DNA of 46,207 nt from assembly GCA_902825995.1 (NCBI GenBank), contig CADEDE010000015.1, positions 1 to 46,207 of the forward strand. Reading direction: 5' to 3'. A program made the translations under genes and the position numbers. Below are positions 30,649 through 39,295 of this stretch, piece by piece. The stretch's first letter is position 1. The number at the start of each line of letters is the position of its first letter. The stretch comes from an uncultured Burkholderiales bacterium (lineage in GTDB: Bacteria > Pseudomonadota > Gammaproteobacteria > Burkholderiales > Burkholderiaceae_C). Below the pieces are notes generated by a model, which was not told the origin of the DNA, ran no database searches, and saw nothing but the letters and a program-made list of their open reading frames with translations.

Positions 30649-32453
30649 TCGAGACCTTCAAGGCCGACGTGGCCATCGTCGGCGCCGGCGGTGCCGGCCT
30701 GCGCGCGGCGATCGCCGTGGCCGAGGCCGACCCGACGCTGAGCGTCGCGCTGATCTCCAAGGTCTATCCGATGCGCAGCCACACCGTGGCCGCCGAGGGC
30801 GGCGCCGCCGCGGTGACGCAGGGCCACGACAGCCTGGAGGCGCATTTCCACGATACCGTGGCCGGCGGCGACTGGCTGTGCGAGCAGGATGTGGTGGACT
30901 ATTTCGTCGCCCATTCGCGCGAAGAGCTGGTGCAGATGGAGCATTGGGGCTGCCCCTGGAGCCGGCGCGCCGACGGCCGCGTCAATGTGCGCGCCTTCGG
31001 CGGCATGGCCATCGAGCGCACCTGGTTCGCCGCCGACAAGAGCGGCTTCCACATGCTGCATACGCTCTTTCAGACCTCGATCAAATACCCGTCGATCCGC
31101 CGCTTCGACGAACATTTCTGCATCGACCTGGCGGTCGATGAGGGCCGCGCGCAGGGCGTGGTGGCAATCGATATCGCGCGCGGTTCGTTCAGCCTCATCC
31201 AGGCCAGGGCGGTGATCATCGCCACCGGCGGCGCCGGCCGCGTCTTTCGCGAAAACACCAACGGCGGCATCGTCACCGGCGACGGCATGGCGCTGGCCTA
31301 CCGCCACGGCGTGCCGCTGCGCGATATGGAATTCGTGCAGTACCACCCGACCTGCATGCCCGGCACCGGCCTCTTGTTCACCGAAGCCTGCCGCGGCGAA
31401 GGCGGCTTCCTGCTCAACAAGGACGGCTACCGCTATCTGCAGGACTACGGGCTGGGCCCGGCCACGCCCGAGCCGCGCAACAAGGCGATGGAGCTGGGGC
31501 CCCGCGACCGCCTGAGCCAGGCTTACTGGCACGAAAAACAAAAGGGCCGCACGATCGCCGGCCCGCACGGCGAAGTTGTGCACCTCGATTTGCGCCATCT
31601 CGGCGAGGCCAAACTGCGCGAACGCCTGCCGCAGATCTATGAGCTGGCGCTGGCCTACCTCGGCGTCGATCCGGCGAAATCGCCGATCCCCGTGCTGCCC
31701 GCCGTGCACTACACGATGGGCGGCATCGTCGCCGACGGCCGCACCGCCTCGCCGCTGCCGGGCCTGTACTCGGTGGGCGAATGCTCGAGCGTGGGCATCC
31801 ACGGCGCCAACCGCCTGGGCTCGAACTCGCTGACCGAGCTGCTGGTCTTCGGCAAGGTGGCCGGTATCGAGGCCGCGGCCCATGCCCGGCGCACGCCGCA
31901 CGGCAAGGCCTCGACGCTCGCCGCGCTGGCCCGGCAGGCCAGCGAGCGGGCGCTGGCGGTGCAGAAAAAACGCGCGGCGCGCGGCGACGGCGAGCGCATC
32001 GCCACGCTGCGCGGCGAGATGGCGCGCAGCATGGAAGAAGGCTGCGGCATCTACCGCAGTGGCGCCTTGCTGCAAGCCACCTGCGACAAACTGGCCGAAC
32101 TCAAGCAGCGCTTTCGCAAGCTGCAGCTCGACGACGGCTCGAAGGCCTGGAATACCGAGTGGCTGCTGGCCCTCGAGCTCGGCTACCAGCTCGACGTGGC
32201 GCAGGCGATGGCGCACTCGGCGCTGGAACGCCGCGAATCGCGCGGCTCGCACCAGCGCCTGGACGGCTTCGAGGCGCGCGACGATATCAATTTCCTCAAG
32301 CACAGCCTGGCCCATTACGCCGGCGACGCCGCGCCGCGCATCGACTGGGGCCCGGTGAGGATCACCCATTCGCCGCCCGGCACGCGCGCCTACGGAGCGG
32401 CCGGCGTTGAGGCCGATGCCGCGCGCCACGCGCAGGAGACGCCGCATGTCTGA
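30645..32453 (+). CDS. frdA: fumarate reductase flavoprotein subunit
   Basis: This 602-aa protein has an N-terminal FAD-binding motif (VGAGGAGLRAAIA), the covalent-FAD histidine in MRSHTVAAEGG (H46), and the ATGGAGRVF loop. Active-site stretches include VQYHPTCMPGTGLL, HYTMGGI and SVGECSSVGIHGANRLGSNS. Length and the membrane subunits that follow match the E. coli-type quinol:fumarate reductase rather than succinate dehydrogenase. It reduces fumarate to succinate on the cytoplasmic face. It overlaps rquA by 4 bp and frdB by 8 bp, so the five genes form one operon. Confidence 0.95.
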   Translation: MIETFKADVAIVGAGGAGLRAAIAVAEADPTLSVALISKVYPMRSHTVAAEGGAAAVTQGHDSLEAHFHDTVAGGDWLCEQDVVDYFVAHSREELVQMEHWGCPWSRRADGRVNVRAFGGMAIERTWFAADKSGFHMLHTLFQTSIKYPSIRRFDEHFCIDLAVDEGRAQGVVAIDIARGSFSLIQARAVIIATGGAGRVFRENTNGGIVTGDGMALAYRHGVPLRDMEFVQYHPTCMPGTGLLFTEACRGEGGFLLNKDGYRYLQDYGLGPATPEPRNKAMELGPRDRLSQAYWHEKQKGRTIAGPHGEVVHLDLRHLGEAKLRERLPQIYELALAYLGVDPAKSPIPVLPAVHYTMGGIVADGRTASPLPGLYSVGECSSVGIHGANRLGSNSLTELLVFGKVAGIEAAAHARRTPHGKASTLAALARQASERALAVQKKRAARGDGERIATLRGEMARSMEEGCGIYRSGALLQATCDKLAELKQRFRKLQLDDGSKAWNTEWLLALELGYQLDVAQAMAHSALERRESRGSHQRLDGFEARDDINFLKHSLAHYAGDAAPRIDWGPVRITHSPPGTRAYGAAGVEADAARHAQETPHV

Positions 32454-33201
32454 GCCCACGCGGACGATCCGCATCGAGATCCTTCGCTACCGCCCCGAGC
32501 AGGAGGCCGAGCCGGTATGGCAGGCCTTCACGGTGCCATTTACAGACGACATGTCGGTGCTGCAGGGCCTGCAACATATCAAGGATGAGCAGGACGGCAC
32601 GCTGGGCTATCGCTGGTCGTGCCGGATGGCCATCTGCGGCAGTTGCGGGATGATGGTCAACGGCAAACCGCGCCTGGCCTGCGAGACCTTCCTGCGCGAT
32701 CTGCTGCCCGGGCCGGTGCGCGTCGAGGCGCTGGCGCATTTCCCGATCGAGCGCGACCTGATCGTCTCGGTCGAGGGCTTCGTCGAAAAGCTCGAAGGCA
32801 TCAAACCCTACCTGATCCCGAAGGCGCCGCGCACGCTGGACGAAGGCGAGTATCTGCAAACGCCGCGGCAGCTCGAGGTCTTCGAGCAATACAGCGCGTG
32901 CATCAATTGCATGCTCTGCTATGCCGCCTGCCCGCAGTTCGGCCTGGATCCCGAATTTACCGGTCCCGGCGTGCTGGCGCTGCTGCACCGCTACAACGCC
33001 GACTCGCGCGACGGCGGCCAGGCCGAGCGCGCCGCCGTGATGAACGCCGAAGAAGGCGTGTGGAGCTGCACCGCGGTGGGCTACTGCTCCGAGGTCTGCC
33101 CCAAGGGGGTGGACCCGGCCAACGCGGTGAACCAGAACAAGCTCAACAGCGCGAAGGACTATTTCCTGCGCTTCCTGGCGCCGCGCGGAGCCAAATCATG
33201 A
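32446..33201 (+). CDS. frdB: fumarate reductase iron-sulfur subunit
   Basis: This 251-aa protein has a plant-type [2Fe-2S] site at about 58-80 (SCRMAICGSCGMMVNG, with a further Cys in PRLAC). A [4Fe-4S] motif follows (CINCMLCYAACP), then a [3Fe-4S] motif (CTAVGYCSEVCPKGVDP). It conducts electrons from the membrane quinol site to FrdA. The VGYCSEVCPK block matches QFR-type FrdB. The start codon sits inside the end of frdA, and the stop overlaps frdC. Confidence 0.95.
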   Translation: MSEPTRTIRIEILRYRPEQEAEPVWQAFTVPFTDDMSVLQGLQHIKDEQDGTLGYRWSCRMAICGSCGMMVNGKPRLACETFLRDLLPGPVRVEALAHFPIERDLIVSVEGFVEKLEGIKPYLIPKAPRTLDEGEYLQTPRQLEVFEQYSACINCMLCYAACPQFGLDPEFTGPGVLALLHRYNADSRDGGQAERAAVMNAEEGVWSCTAVGYCSEVCPKGVDPANAVNQNKLNSAKDYFLRFLAPRGAKS

Positions 33202-33602
33202 AGCCGCCGATACGCGACGCCTATGTGCGGCCGATGCAGGGCTGGTGGCGGCGCGACCCGTTTTTCATGCGCTACATGCTGCGCGAGGCCACCGCCCTGG
33301 CCGTCGCGGTGTATGCCGTGGTGCTGTGCGTTGGCGTGGTGCGCCTGGCGCAGGGCGAAGTGGCCTGGAATGGCTGGCTGGCCGCGCTGCGAACACCGGG
33401 GTCGCTGCTGCTGCATATCGTATTGCTGGTGGCGATGATCGTGCACGCCAAGAGCTGGTTCGAGATCATGCCCAAGACGATGCCGATGATCTTCATCGGT
33501 GGCCGGCGCTTGTTGGCCAGCGGCATCACGCGCGCGGGCTGGGCCGCCACGCTCGTCGCCTCGGCCCTGTTGATCGCGCTGGCCGCCTGGGGGCCGCGAT
33601 GA
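33198..33602 (+). CDS. frdC: fumarate reductase membrane anchor subunit C
   Basis: This 134-aa protein has three hydrophobic helices and aligns along its length with E. coli FrdC: YVRPMQGWWRRDPFFMRYML then REAT at the start, and HAKSWFEIMPKTMPMI before the last helix. With FrdD it forms the heme-free quinol-oxidising anchor. In this organism the reductant is probably rhodoquinol, given rquA. It overlaps frdB and frdD by 4 bp each. Confidence 0.92.
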   Translation: MKPPIRDAYVRPMQGWWRRDPFFMRYMLREATALAVAVYAVVLCVGVVRLAQGEVAWNGWLAALRTPGSLLLHIVLLVAMIVHAKSWFEIMPKTMPMIFIGGRRLLASGITRAGWAATLVASALLIALAAWGPR

Positions 33603-33955
33603 AGCGCTCCAACGCCCCGATCTTCTGGCTGCTCTTCGGCGCCGGTGGCATGCTCTCGGCATTGCTCGGCTCGGCGCTGGTCTTCATCACCGGCCTGGCC
33701 GTGCCGCTGGGCTGGCCGCTGCCGGCCGACCTGATGAGCCATGCGCGCATGGCGGCCCTGGCGCAGCATTGGGCCGGCAAGGCTTTTCTGTTCACTGTGA
33801 TCTCGCTCTTTGCCTGGCACGCGGCGCACCGCATCTTTCACAGCCTGCACGATCTGGGGCTGCGCACCGGATGGGTTGCCAGGCTGGCCTGCTACGGCAG
33901 TGCGCTGGCGATCACGCTGACCAGCGCGGGTGCGTTGCTCAGTCTGGGGTTGTGA
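33599..33955 (+). CDS. frdD: fumarate reductase membrane anchor subunit D
   Basis: This 118-aa protein has three helices and matches FrdD: PIFWLLFGAGGMLSALLGSA at the start and HAAHRIFHSLHDLGL in the middle. It completes the four-subunit D-type fumarate reductase. No fumarase or C4-dicarboxylate transporter follows; the next gene, after 30 bp, is unrelated. Confidence 0.92.
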   Translation: MKRSNAPIFWLLFGAGGMLSALLGSALVFITGLAVPLGWPLPADLMSHARMAALAQHWAGKAFLFTVISLFAWHAAHRIFHSLHDLGLRTGWVARLACYGSALAITLTSAGALLSLGL

Positions 33956-33985
33956 GCGCTGCCGCCGGCCGCTACCATCGGGTAC

Positions 33986-34633
33986 ATGAGTGCAAGCCAA
34001 CGCGACCAGACCCTGGGCGAAGAAATCGCCAACGCGCTGAGCCACGGCCTGGGCCTGCTGCTCGCCGTGGCGGCGCTGCCGATCCTCGTGCACGGCGCCG
34101 CGCAGCGTGGCGGCACGGCGAACGTGGTGGCGGCCAGCCTGTTCGCCAGCACGATGATCGTGCTGTATTTCGTTTCGACGCTGTACCACGCGCTGCCTCG
34201 CGGCCGCGCCAAGGTATGGATGAACCGGCTCGACCATGCCTCGATCTACCTCTTTATCGCCGGCAGCTATATGCCCTTCCTGTTCGGCGTGCTGCACGGC
34301 GCCTGGGGCTGGACCCTGTTCGGCGTGGTCTGGGGCGCGGCGGCGCTCGGCGTCACGGCCAAGCTGTTCGATCGCCTGAAGCACCCGCTGTGGTCCACCG
34401 GGCTGTACGTGGCGATGGGTTGGGTGGCGTTGATCGCGGCTGCGCCGCTGGTTGAACGCATGTCAGCCGAAGGCCTGGCCTGGCTGGTGGCCGGCGGCCT
34501 GTCGTACAGCGTCGGCGCGGTGGTCGTCCTGTTCGACGCCAAGCTGCGCTACGCGCATTTCGCCTGGCACCTGTTGGTGATCGGCGGCAGCGCCTGCCAT
34601 TTCTTCGCGGCGCTCTGGCACGCGGGGGCTTGA
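33986..34633 (+). CDS. hemolysin III / PAQR-family membrane protein
   Basis: This 215-aa protein has seven hydrophobic helices. The conserved features of the family are EIANALSHGLG near the start, STLYHALP with the His/Asp cluster (NRLDHASIYLFIAGSY), and FAWHLLVIGGSACHFFA at the end. These His and Asp residues form a metal site in PAQR-type hydrolases. The Bacillus cereus prototype is called hemolysin III, but bacterial YqfA-like members are mostly linked to membrane lipid homeostasis. A role in haemolysis should not be assumed. The 107 bp after it show no gene. Confidence 0.85.
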   Translation: MSASQRDQTLGEEIANALSHGLGLLLAVAALPILVHGAAQRGGTANVVAASLFASTMIVLYFVSTLYHALPRGRAKVWMNRLDHASIYLFIAGSYMPFLFGVLHGAWGWTLFGVVWGAAALGVTAKLFDRLKHPLWSTGLYVAMGWVALIAAAPLVERMSAEGLAWLVAGGLSYSVGAVVVLFDAKLRYAHFAWHLLVIGGSACHFFAALWHAGA

Positions 34634-34740
34634 GCGATGAGCGAAGCGTTGATCTTGGCGCCGGCCCGCGCCAGCAGATTTCGCTATCACTCATGCAACA
34701 GTGCGGTGGTGGTCGAGCAGGCGGTCACTCGAAAACGACT

Positions 34741-36210
34741 TCAGCCGCCACTGCGTGCGGGGCGAACCAACTCCAGCGCCAGGAACCCGGTTTCCAGCAA
34801 CAAACGCCGGGCCATCAGCCAAAGCACTCCGAGGTAAGCCATCGCCCCCACGGCCACCTCGACCGGCAAGCGCAGCAGCACCGTCAGCTCGGCGCCCATC
34901 GCGCGCCGGCTGGCCTCGACGGCCACCAGCATCGCCAGTCCGGCCATCAGCGGTGCCGCCATTGGGCGCATGCTCACCAGGAAGCCGAGACCGATCGCCC
35001 GGCTCGTCAGGCGGCTCGAAAACAGATAGACGACGGGATAGGCCAGCAACCACGCCAGCGACGCTCCGTGCAACCCCTGCAGCCAAGCCCCCAGGCCCAC
35101 CGCCAGGGGCATGAGGACGCTGGCCAGGAGCAGTTCGCGGGTGGCGACCTGGGGCACGCCGGCCGCCGTGACGACCGTATTGTGGAAGGCGCACAGCATG
35201 CGCAGTGGGGCCACCAGTGCCAGCATCGCCAAGGGCACGGCCGCCGGCTGCCACTTCTGGCCCAGCACCGCGAGGACGAACTCCGGGGCGACCGCGCCCA
35301 GACCCCAACAAATTCCGAATCCGTACAGGGCCAGCAGTGCGGTGATCCTGCGGTGCATATCCTGCAAGCCGGCCGCCTCGCCGCGCAGCCGCGACAGGAT
35401 CGGGAAGGCGACACGGTTGACGGCCTCCATGGCCTTGCCGGCAGGGAGCATGGCCAGTTGCGCGGCCACGTTGTACATACCCAGTATCGATGCGTGCAGG
35501 ATGCGGCCCAGCACCATCTGGTCGGCATGTCCCGACCAATACCACAACACGCGAGCCGCCAGAACCTGGCCGCTGACCCTGATCATGGGCCGCAGGCCGC
35601 CCAGATCCAGGGCTCCCGGCCAAACCAGGCGCCCGTGGAAGGCGATCAGGCCCGCCGAACGCACGAGTCCGGCGCTCAGGCTACCCGCCACCAGAGCCCA
35701 AACGCCGGCGTCGAGCAGCGCGGCGGCAAGCGTCACCGCCGCACCGCAGATCCCGGCCGCCATCTGGGCGATGGAGACTTCGCGGATCTTCAATGCACGC
35801 TCGAGCAAGGCCATGGGCACCGCGGCAAACGCCGCAAAAAGCAGTTCGAGCGTCAGCACCTGGATCACGGCAGTCACGCCGGGCTTCTCGAACACCGTCG
35901 CCACCAGTGGCGCCAGCAGCACCAGCGCTGCGGCAATTAGCCCGTTGAGCAAGATGACCAGCGAACTGGCCATGCGCGCCTGAGCCGGGGTCAGTTCGGG
36001 CGCCTGCACCAAGGCCACGCCCAGACCCAGCTCGGCGAAAAGCGTGATGAAACCGCTGACCACCAGCGCAATGGCGAAGAGCCCGTAATCGGCCGGCGCC
36101 AGCAAGCGCATCACGACGATCGTGATCGGCCAGGTCACCAGCTGCAGCCCAATGCGGGCCGTCACCGTCCAGCGGGTGCCCGATAGAGCGGCCTGGCGCA
36201 GCCCCGTCAT
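34741..36210 (-). CDS. polysaccharide flippase (Wzx/MOP superfamily)
   Basis: This 489-aa integral membrane protein has 12-14 helices. The N-terminal signature is WTVTARIGLQLVTWPITIVV then MRLLAPADYGLFAIA, followed by FAELGLGVALVQ, typical of oligosaccharide flippases that move undecaprenyl-linked repeat units across the inner membrane. ATG 36210 overlaps the stop of the upstream asparagine synthase gene (ATGA), so the two are co-translated. No glycosyltransferases or polymerase are adjacent, so this looks like a two-gene remnant or satellite of a surface polysaccharide locus. Confidence 0.88.
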   Translation of the reverse strand: MTGLRQAALSGTRWTVTARIGLQLVTWPITIVVMRLLAPADYGLFAIALVVSGFITLFAELGLGVALVQAPELTPAQARMASSLVILLNGLIAAALVLLAPLVATVFEKPGVTAVIQVLTLELLFAAFAAVPMALLERALKIREVSIAQMAAGICGAAVTLAAALLDAGVWALVAGSLSAGLVRSAGLIAFHGRLVWPGALDLGGLRPMIRVSGQVLAARVLWYWSGHADQMVLGRILHASILGMYNVAAQLAMLPAGKAMEAVNRVAFPILSRLRGEAAGLQDMHRRITALLALYGFGICWGLGAVAPEFVLAVLGQKWQPAAVPLAMLALVAPLRMLCAFHNTVVTAAGVPQVATRELLLASVLMPLAVGLGAWLQGLHGASLAWLLAYPVVYLFSSRLTSRAIGLGFLVSMRPMAAPLMAGLAMLVAVEASRRAMGAELTVLLRLPVEVAVGAMAYLGVLWLMARRLLLETGFLALELVRPARSGG

Positions 36211-38099
36211 CGGGCGGTCGTCCCCCGGGAGTTTTCCAGGCCCGAAAGCCACAGCTCCGTCTGCACGAGGGTGAACAGCGAATCCGCGTCATCCGCCCCG
36301 GCCGGGCCGGCCAGCAGCCGGCCAACCGCTTCAGGGTCGTAGATGCCGCGTTCACGGAACGCTCGGGTCGATGCCAGCTGGCGGCACAAGGCCTGCAGGC
36401 CCGTGGCGGTAGCGCTGGAGTGTCCGACCGGAAATCCGTACTTCTGCGCGCGTGCCGACACGCTGGGCGGCACCCGCCGTGCCGCCACCTGCCGCAGCGC
36501 CACCTTGTTGACGCCCTTGGCGAACCTCAGCCGGTGCGGCATGCGAAGCGCGTGCTCAACCAGGCGATAGTCGGTGAACGGCAGCCGCGCCTCGACGGAG
36601 TGCGCCATGGAGACGCGATCCTCAATGCGCAGATACATCGGTAAAGGCCATATCGCCGCAGCCCGGCGCTGGGCTGGATCCAGGCGCTGCTCGTGCGCCG
36701 CCAGCACGGGCGCCGCGGCCTGCTGCATGAACTCGTGCGAGAACATCGCGTGCCCGGTGTTGGCCGACCATCGCGCGCGCTGCGAGCGCAGCCGTCGATA
36801 CAGTGCCGAACCCGACAGCCCGATGCGCAATGACCGGTATGCGGTGGACAACAAGGTGCGGGCCACAGTGTGCCCGTGAACGCCCGCACTGGCACGGACA
36901 TCGGCCAGCCAGGCCGACCACTGTCGATCGTCGATCAGCGTATGCCAGTAGTCGGCCTGGAAGTTCCTGTAGCCGGCGAATATCTCGTCGGCAGCCTGCC
37001 CGCCGAGCAGAACCTTCACGCCATGCTCCCGCGCCAGTCCGAACAGCGCGTAGTTGGCCACGGCCGCCAAGGAGTGCACCGGTTCGCCGTTGGCCGCCAC
37101 GACACGCGGCAGCAAGGCGGCCACGTCCAGCCGATCGCCGTGCAGCGTGTGCAGCGTCGCGTTCGACCTGGCCACCGTGTCGGCGATCGGCACGCGTTCG
37201 TCGTAGTGGCTGTCCTGGTAGCTGAACGCGAGCAGCTTGCAGCCCCCTGCGCCCTGCTGCGCCGCTTCGCAGATGAGCAGCGAAGAATCGATACCGCCCG
37301 AGAGGGTGAAGCCCACCGGTACATCGCTGCGCAGCCGCAGGCGCACCGCGTCACTCACCAGCGCGGCCAGTTGTTCGACCCATGCGGCATCGGTGCCAGG
37401 GTCGGGCCCCTCCGGCGCCTCGGGCAGCGACCAGTAGCGCCGCTCTTGCAGGCCGCTGTGGGCGTGCAGGCTCAAGGTGTGGCCGGCCGGCAGTTGGCGG
37501 ATGCCGGCCAGGCAAGTGCCTGCGTCATCGTCCATCAGGTTCCAGAGCAACGCATTGGCGGCGCGGGGCCAGTCCGGCTGCATGGCATACAGGCCGGTGG
37601 CGGCGATGGCCGCCGGCTCCGAGGCCAGTACGATCCAGTCGGCGTCCTGCCACAGATACAAAGGTTTTTCCCCGAGACGATCGCGCGCGCCGAACAGTCT
37701 GCCGTCGCGCCGGTCATGAATGACAAAGGCGAACATGCCATTCAAGCGCTGCACGCACTCGCGCCCCCAATGTCGGTAGGCGGTGAGCAGGACTTCGGTG
37801 TCGCTGCGGGATTGAAAGCGATGGCCCGCTGCGCTCAACTCCACCCGCAGCTCGCGGTAGTTGTAGATCTCACCGTTGAACACCAGCGTCAGGTCGCCAT
37901 CCAGGCTGGTCATCGGCTGGTGCCCGCCTGCGCCGAGGTCGATGATCGACAAACGCCGAAATCCGAGCGCCACTGCACCGGCGAAAAATTCGCCGGCGTC
38001 GTCCGGCCCCCGGTGCAACAGCGCGCTCATGGCCCGGCGCAACCCATCCTGCGGTACGGACTGGCCGTGTCGGCCGACGATGCTGATCCAACCGCACAT
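36207..38099 (-). CDS. asnB: asparagine synthase (glutamine-hydrolysing), AsnB-like
   Basis: This 630-aa protein starts MCGW, so Cys2 becomes the N-terminal glutaminase nucleophile after Met removal; that fixes the start at 38099. The glutaminase domain covers about 1-200 (RGPDDAG, RRLSIIDLGAGGHQPM, FNGEIYNYREL). The synthetase domain covers about 240-600, with the PP-loop LSGGIDSSL and a GGQAADEIFAGY stretch. Homologues in polysaccharide loci amidate uronic acids or related sugars rather than make free asparagine. The coupled flippase favours that role. Either role is possible. Confidence 0.9.
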   Translation of the reverse strand: MCGWISIVGRHGQSVPQDGLRRAMSALLHRGPDDAGEFFAGAVALGFRRLSIIDLGAGGHQPMTSLDGDLTLVFNGEIYNYRELRVELSAAGHRFQSRSDTEVLLTAYRHWGRECVQRLNGMFAFVIHDRRDGRLFGARDRLGEKPLYLWQDADWIVLASEPAAIAATGLYAMQPDWPRAANALLWNLMDDDAGTCLAGIRQLPAGHTLSLHAHSGLQERRYWSLPEAPEGPDPGTDAAWVEQLAALVSDAVRLRLRSDVPVGFTLSGGIDSSLLICEAAQQGAGGCKLLAFSYQDSHYDERVPIADTVARSNATLHTLHGDRLDVAALLPRVVAANGEPVHSLAAVANYALFGLAREHGVKVLLGGQAADEIFAGYRNFQADYWHTLIDDRQWSAWLADVRASAGVHGHTVARTLLSTAYRSLRIGLSGSALYRRLRSQRARWSANTGHAMFSHEFMQQAAAPVLAAHEQRLDPAQRRAAAIWPLPMYLRIEDRVSMAHSVEARLPFTDYRLVEHALRMPHRLRFAKGVNKVALRQVAARRVPPSVSARAQKYGFPVGHSSATATGLQALCRQLASTRAFRERGIYDPEAVGRLLAGPAGADDADSLFTLVQTELWLSGLENSRGTTAR

Positions 38100-38126
38100 G
38101 TTTGCGACCTCAGTGTTCAATCTGCC

Positions 38127-38234
38127 CTAAAGCCCAGGATCGGCGCCAACGGGAGAACCACACGCGCTGCTGCCCGATCGCAGAGGCAACAGCCCGATCC
38201 CACGCCGTTCGGGGGCAACGAGTGCGATTTTCAT
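38127..38234 (-). pseudogene. possible stub of a glycosyltransferase gene
   Basis: A 35-codon frame starts MKIALVAPERRGIGLLPLRS, resembling the first beta-strand of GT4-type glycosyltransferases (MKIALVAP), and then becomes unrelated sequence. It lies just upstream of asnB on the same strand, where a glycosyltransferase would be expected. The similarity covers only about ten residues, so this is weak. The rest of the 38100-38408 gap shows nothing recognisable. Confidence 0.25.
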
Positions 38235-38408
38235 GGCAATGCGCAGCACACGGCCGGCAGCACCCCCCATAGCGGGGGAAACCGGCACAATTTCATCGCG
38301 CACGGTCGGGGCGAAGGATTCTGCTTTACCGATACCTTCGCGCCCGAGGTTTGACCCCGTGCGCCGGCCTCGTGCGTACAAGCCGGACCACTACCACGGG
38401 GTCACGCC

Positions 38409-39254
38409 ATGCATCAGCTCCACTCCCCCGCCACCCTCACGCGGCGCGGCGCCCTCGGCGCACTCGCCTGCGCCGCCGGCCTGATCGGCCTGGGCGGCTG
38501 CGCCGCCACCGCACAGGCCCACCAGGGCCTGGTCGGGCTCGAAATCTTCGACCGCGACAGCGGCCAGGTGCTGCCGACCTACGCCAAGGACGGCCGCCAG
38601 TTCGTTCCCGGCCGCCCCGGCGCGCGCTATGCGCTGCGCCTGCGCAACCTGACCCACGCCCGGGTGCTGGTGGTGCTGGCGGTGGACGGCATCAATGTCA
38701 TCTCGGGCGCCAATGCCGCCTGGCAGCAGGTCGGCTATGTGCTCGACGCCGGGCGCAGCTACGATATCAACGGCTGGCGCAAATCGGGCAGCGAAATCGC
38801 CGCCTTCGAGTTCGCGCCGATCGAGCGCTCCTACGCCGCGCTGACCGGTCGGCCGGGCAATGTCGGTGTGATCGGCGTGGCAGCATTTCGCGAGCGCATA
38901 TCGATGCCAACGCCGGTAACGCCGCCGATCGCCGCACGTTCCGAGCGCCGCGCTGACGCACCCGCGCCCGGCGCGCTGGGGGCCACCGCACCCTCGCCGA
39001 CGGAGAAGAGCGCCGCAGCCGATGCCGCCGGCGGCCGCCTGGGCACCGGCCACGGCCAGCGCGAATGGTCGGTGATCGAGCGCACGGATTTCGTTCGCGC
39101 CAGCGCCACGCCGGACCAGGTGCGCGAGATCGAATACGACAGTCGCGAGCGCCTGGTCGCGGCCGGGGTGATCGTCGAGCGCTATGCCTACGGCAAGCCG
39201 CGCGCTTTCCCGGCCCATACGGGCGGCTTCGTGCCCGACCCGCCCGCGCGATAG
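38409..39254 (+). CDS. conserved exported lipoprotein of unknown function
   Basis: This 281-aa protein has a signal with twin arginines (TRRGALGALACAAGLIGLGG) ending in a lipobox Cys. A compact domain at about 40-165 contains GLVGLEIFDRDSGQVLPTY, GARYALRLRNLTHARVLVVL and DVDG-like DGINVISG, followed by RKSGSEIAAFEF. A Pro/Ala linker and a short conserved C-terminus follow (ERYAYGKPRAFPAHTGGFVP). The family is familiar as a betaproteobacterial hypothetical protein, but no function is known to me. It is 41 bp from the next gene and may be co-transcribed with it. Confidence 0.75.
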   Translation: MHQLHSPATLTRRGALGALACAAGLIGLGGCAATAQAHQGLVGLEIFDRDSGQVLPTYAKDGRQFVPGRPGARYALRLRNLTHARVLVVLAVDGINVISGANAAWQQVGYVLDAGRSYDINGWRKSGSEIAAFEFAPIERSYAALTGRPGNVGVIGVAAFRERISMPTPVTPPIAARSERRADAPAPGALGATAPSPTEKSAAADAAGGRLGTGHGQREWSVIERTDFVRASATPDQVREIEYDSRERLVAAGVIVERYAYGKPRAFPAHTGGFVPDPPAR

Positions 39255-39295
39255 GCTCGCAGCGGGGGCCGCATCGCCACTACCATCGCGACGCC

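Noticed and set aside
33986-34633. Virulence haemolysin
   Set aside because: PAQR/hemolysin III homologues are widespread in non-pathogens and the name comes from one distant member; no toxin context is present.
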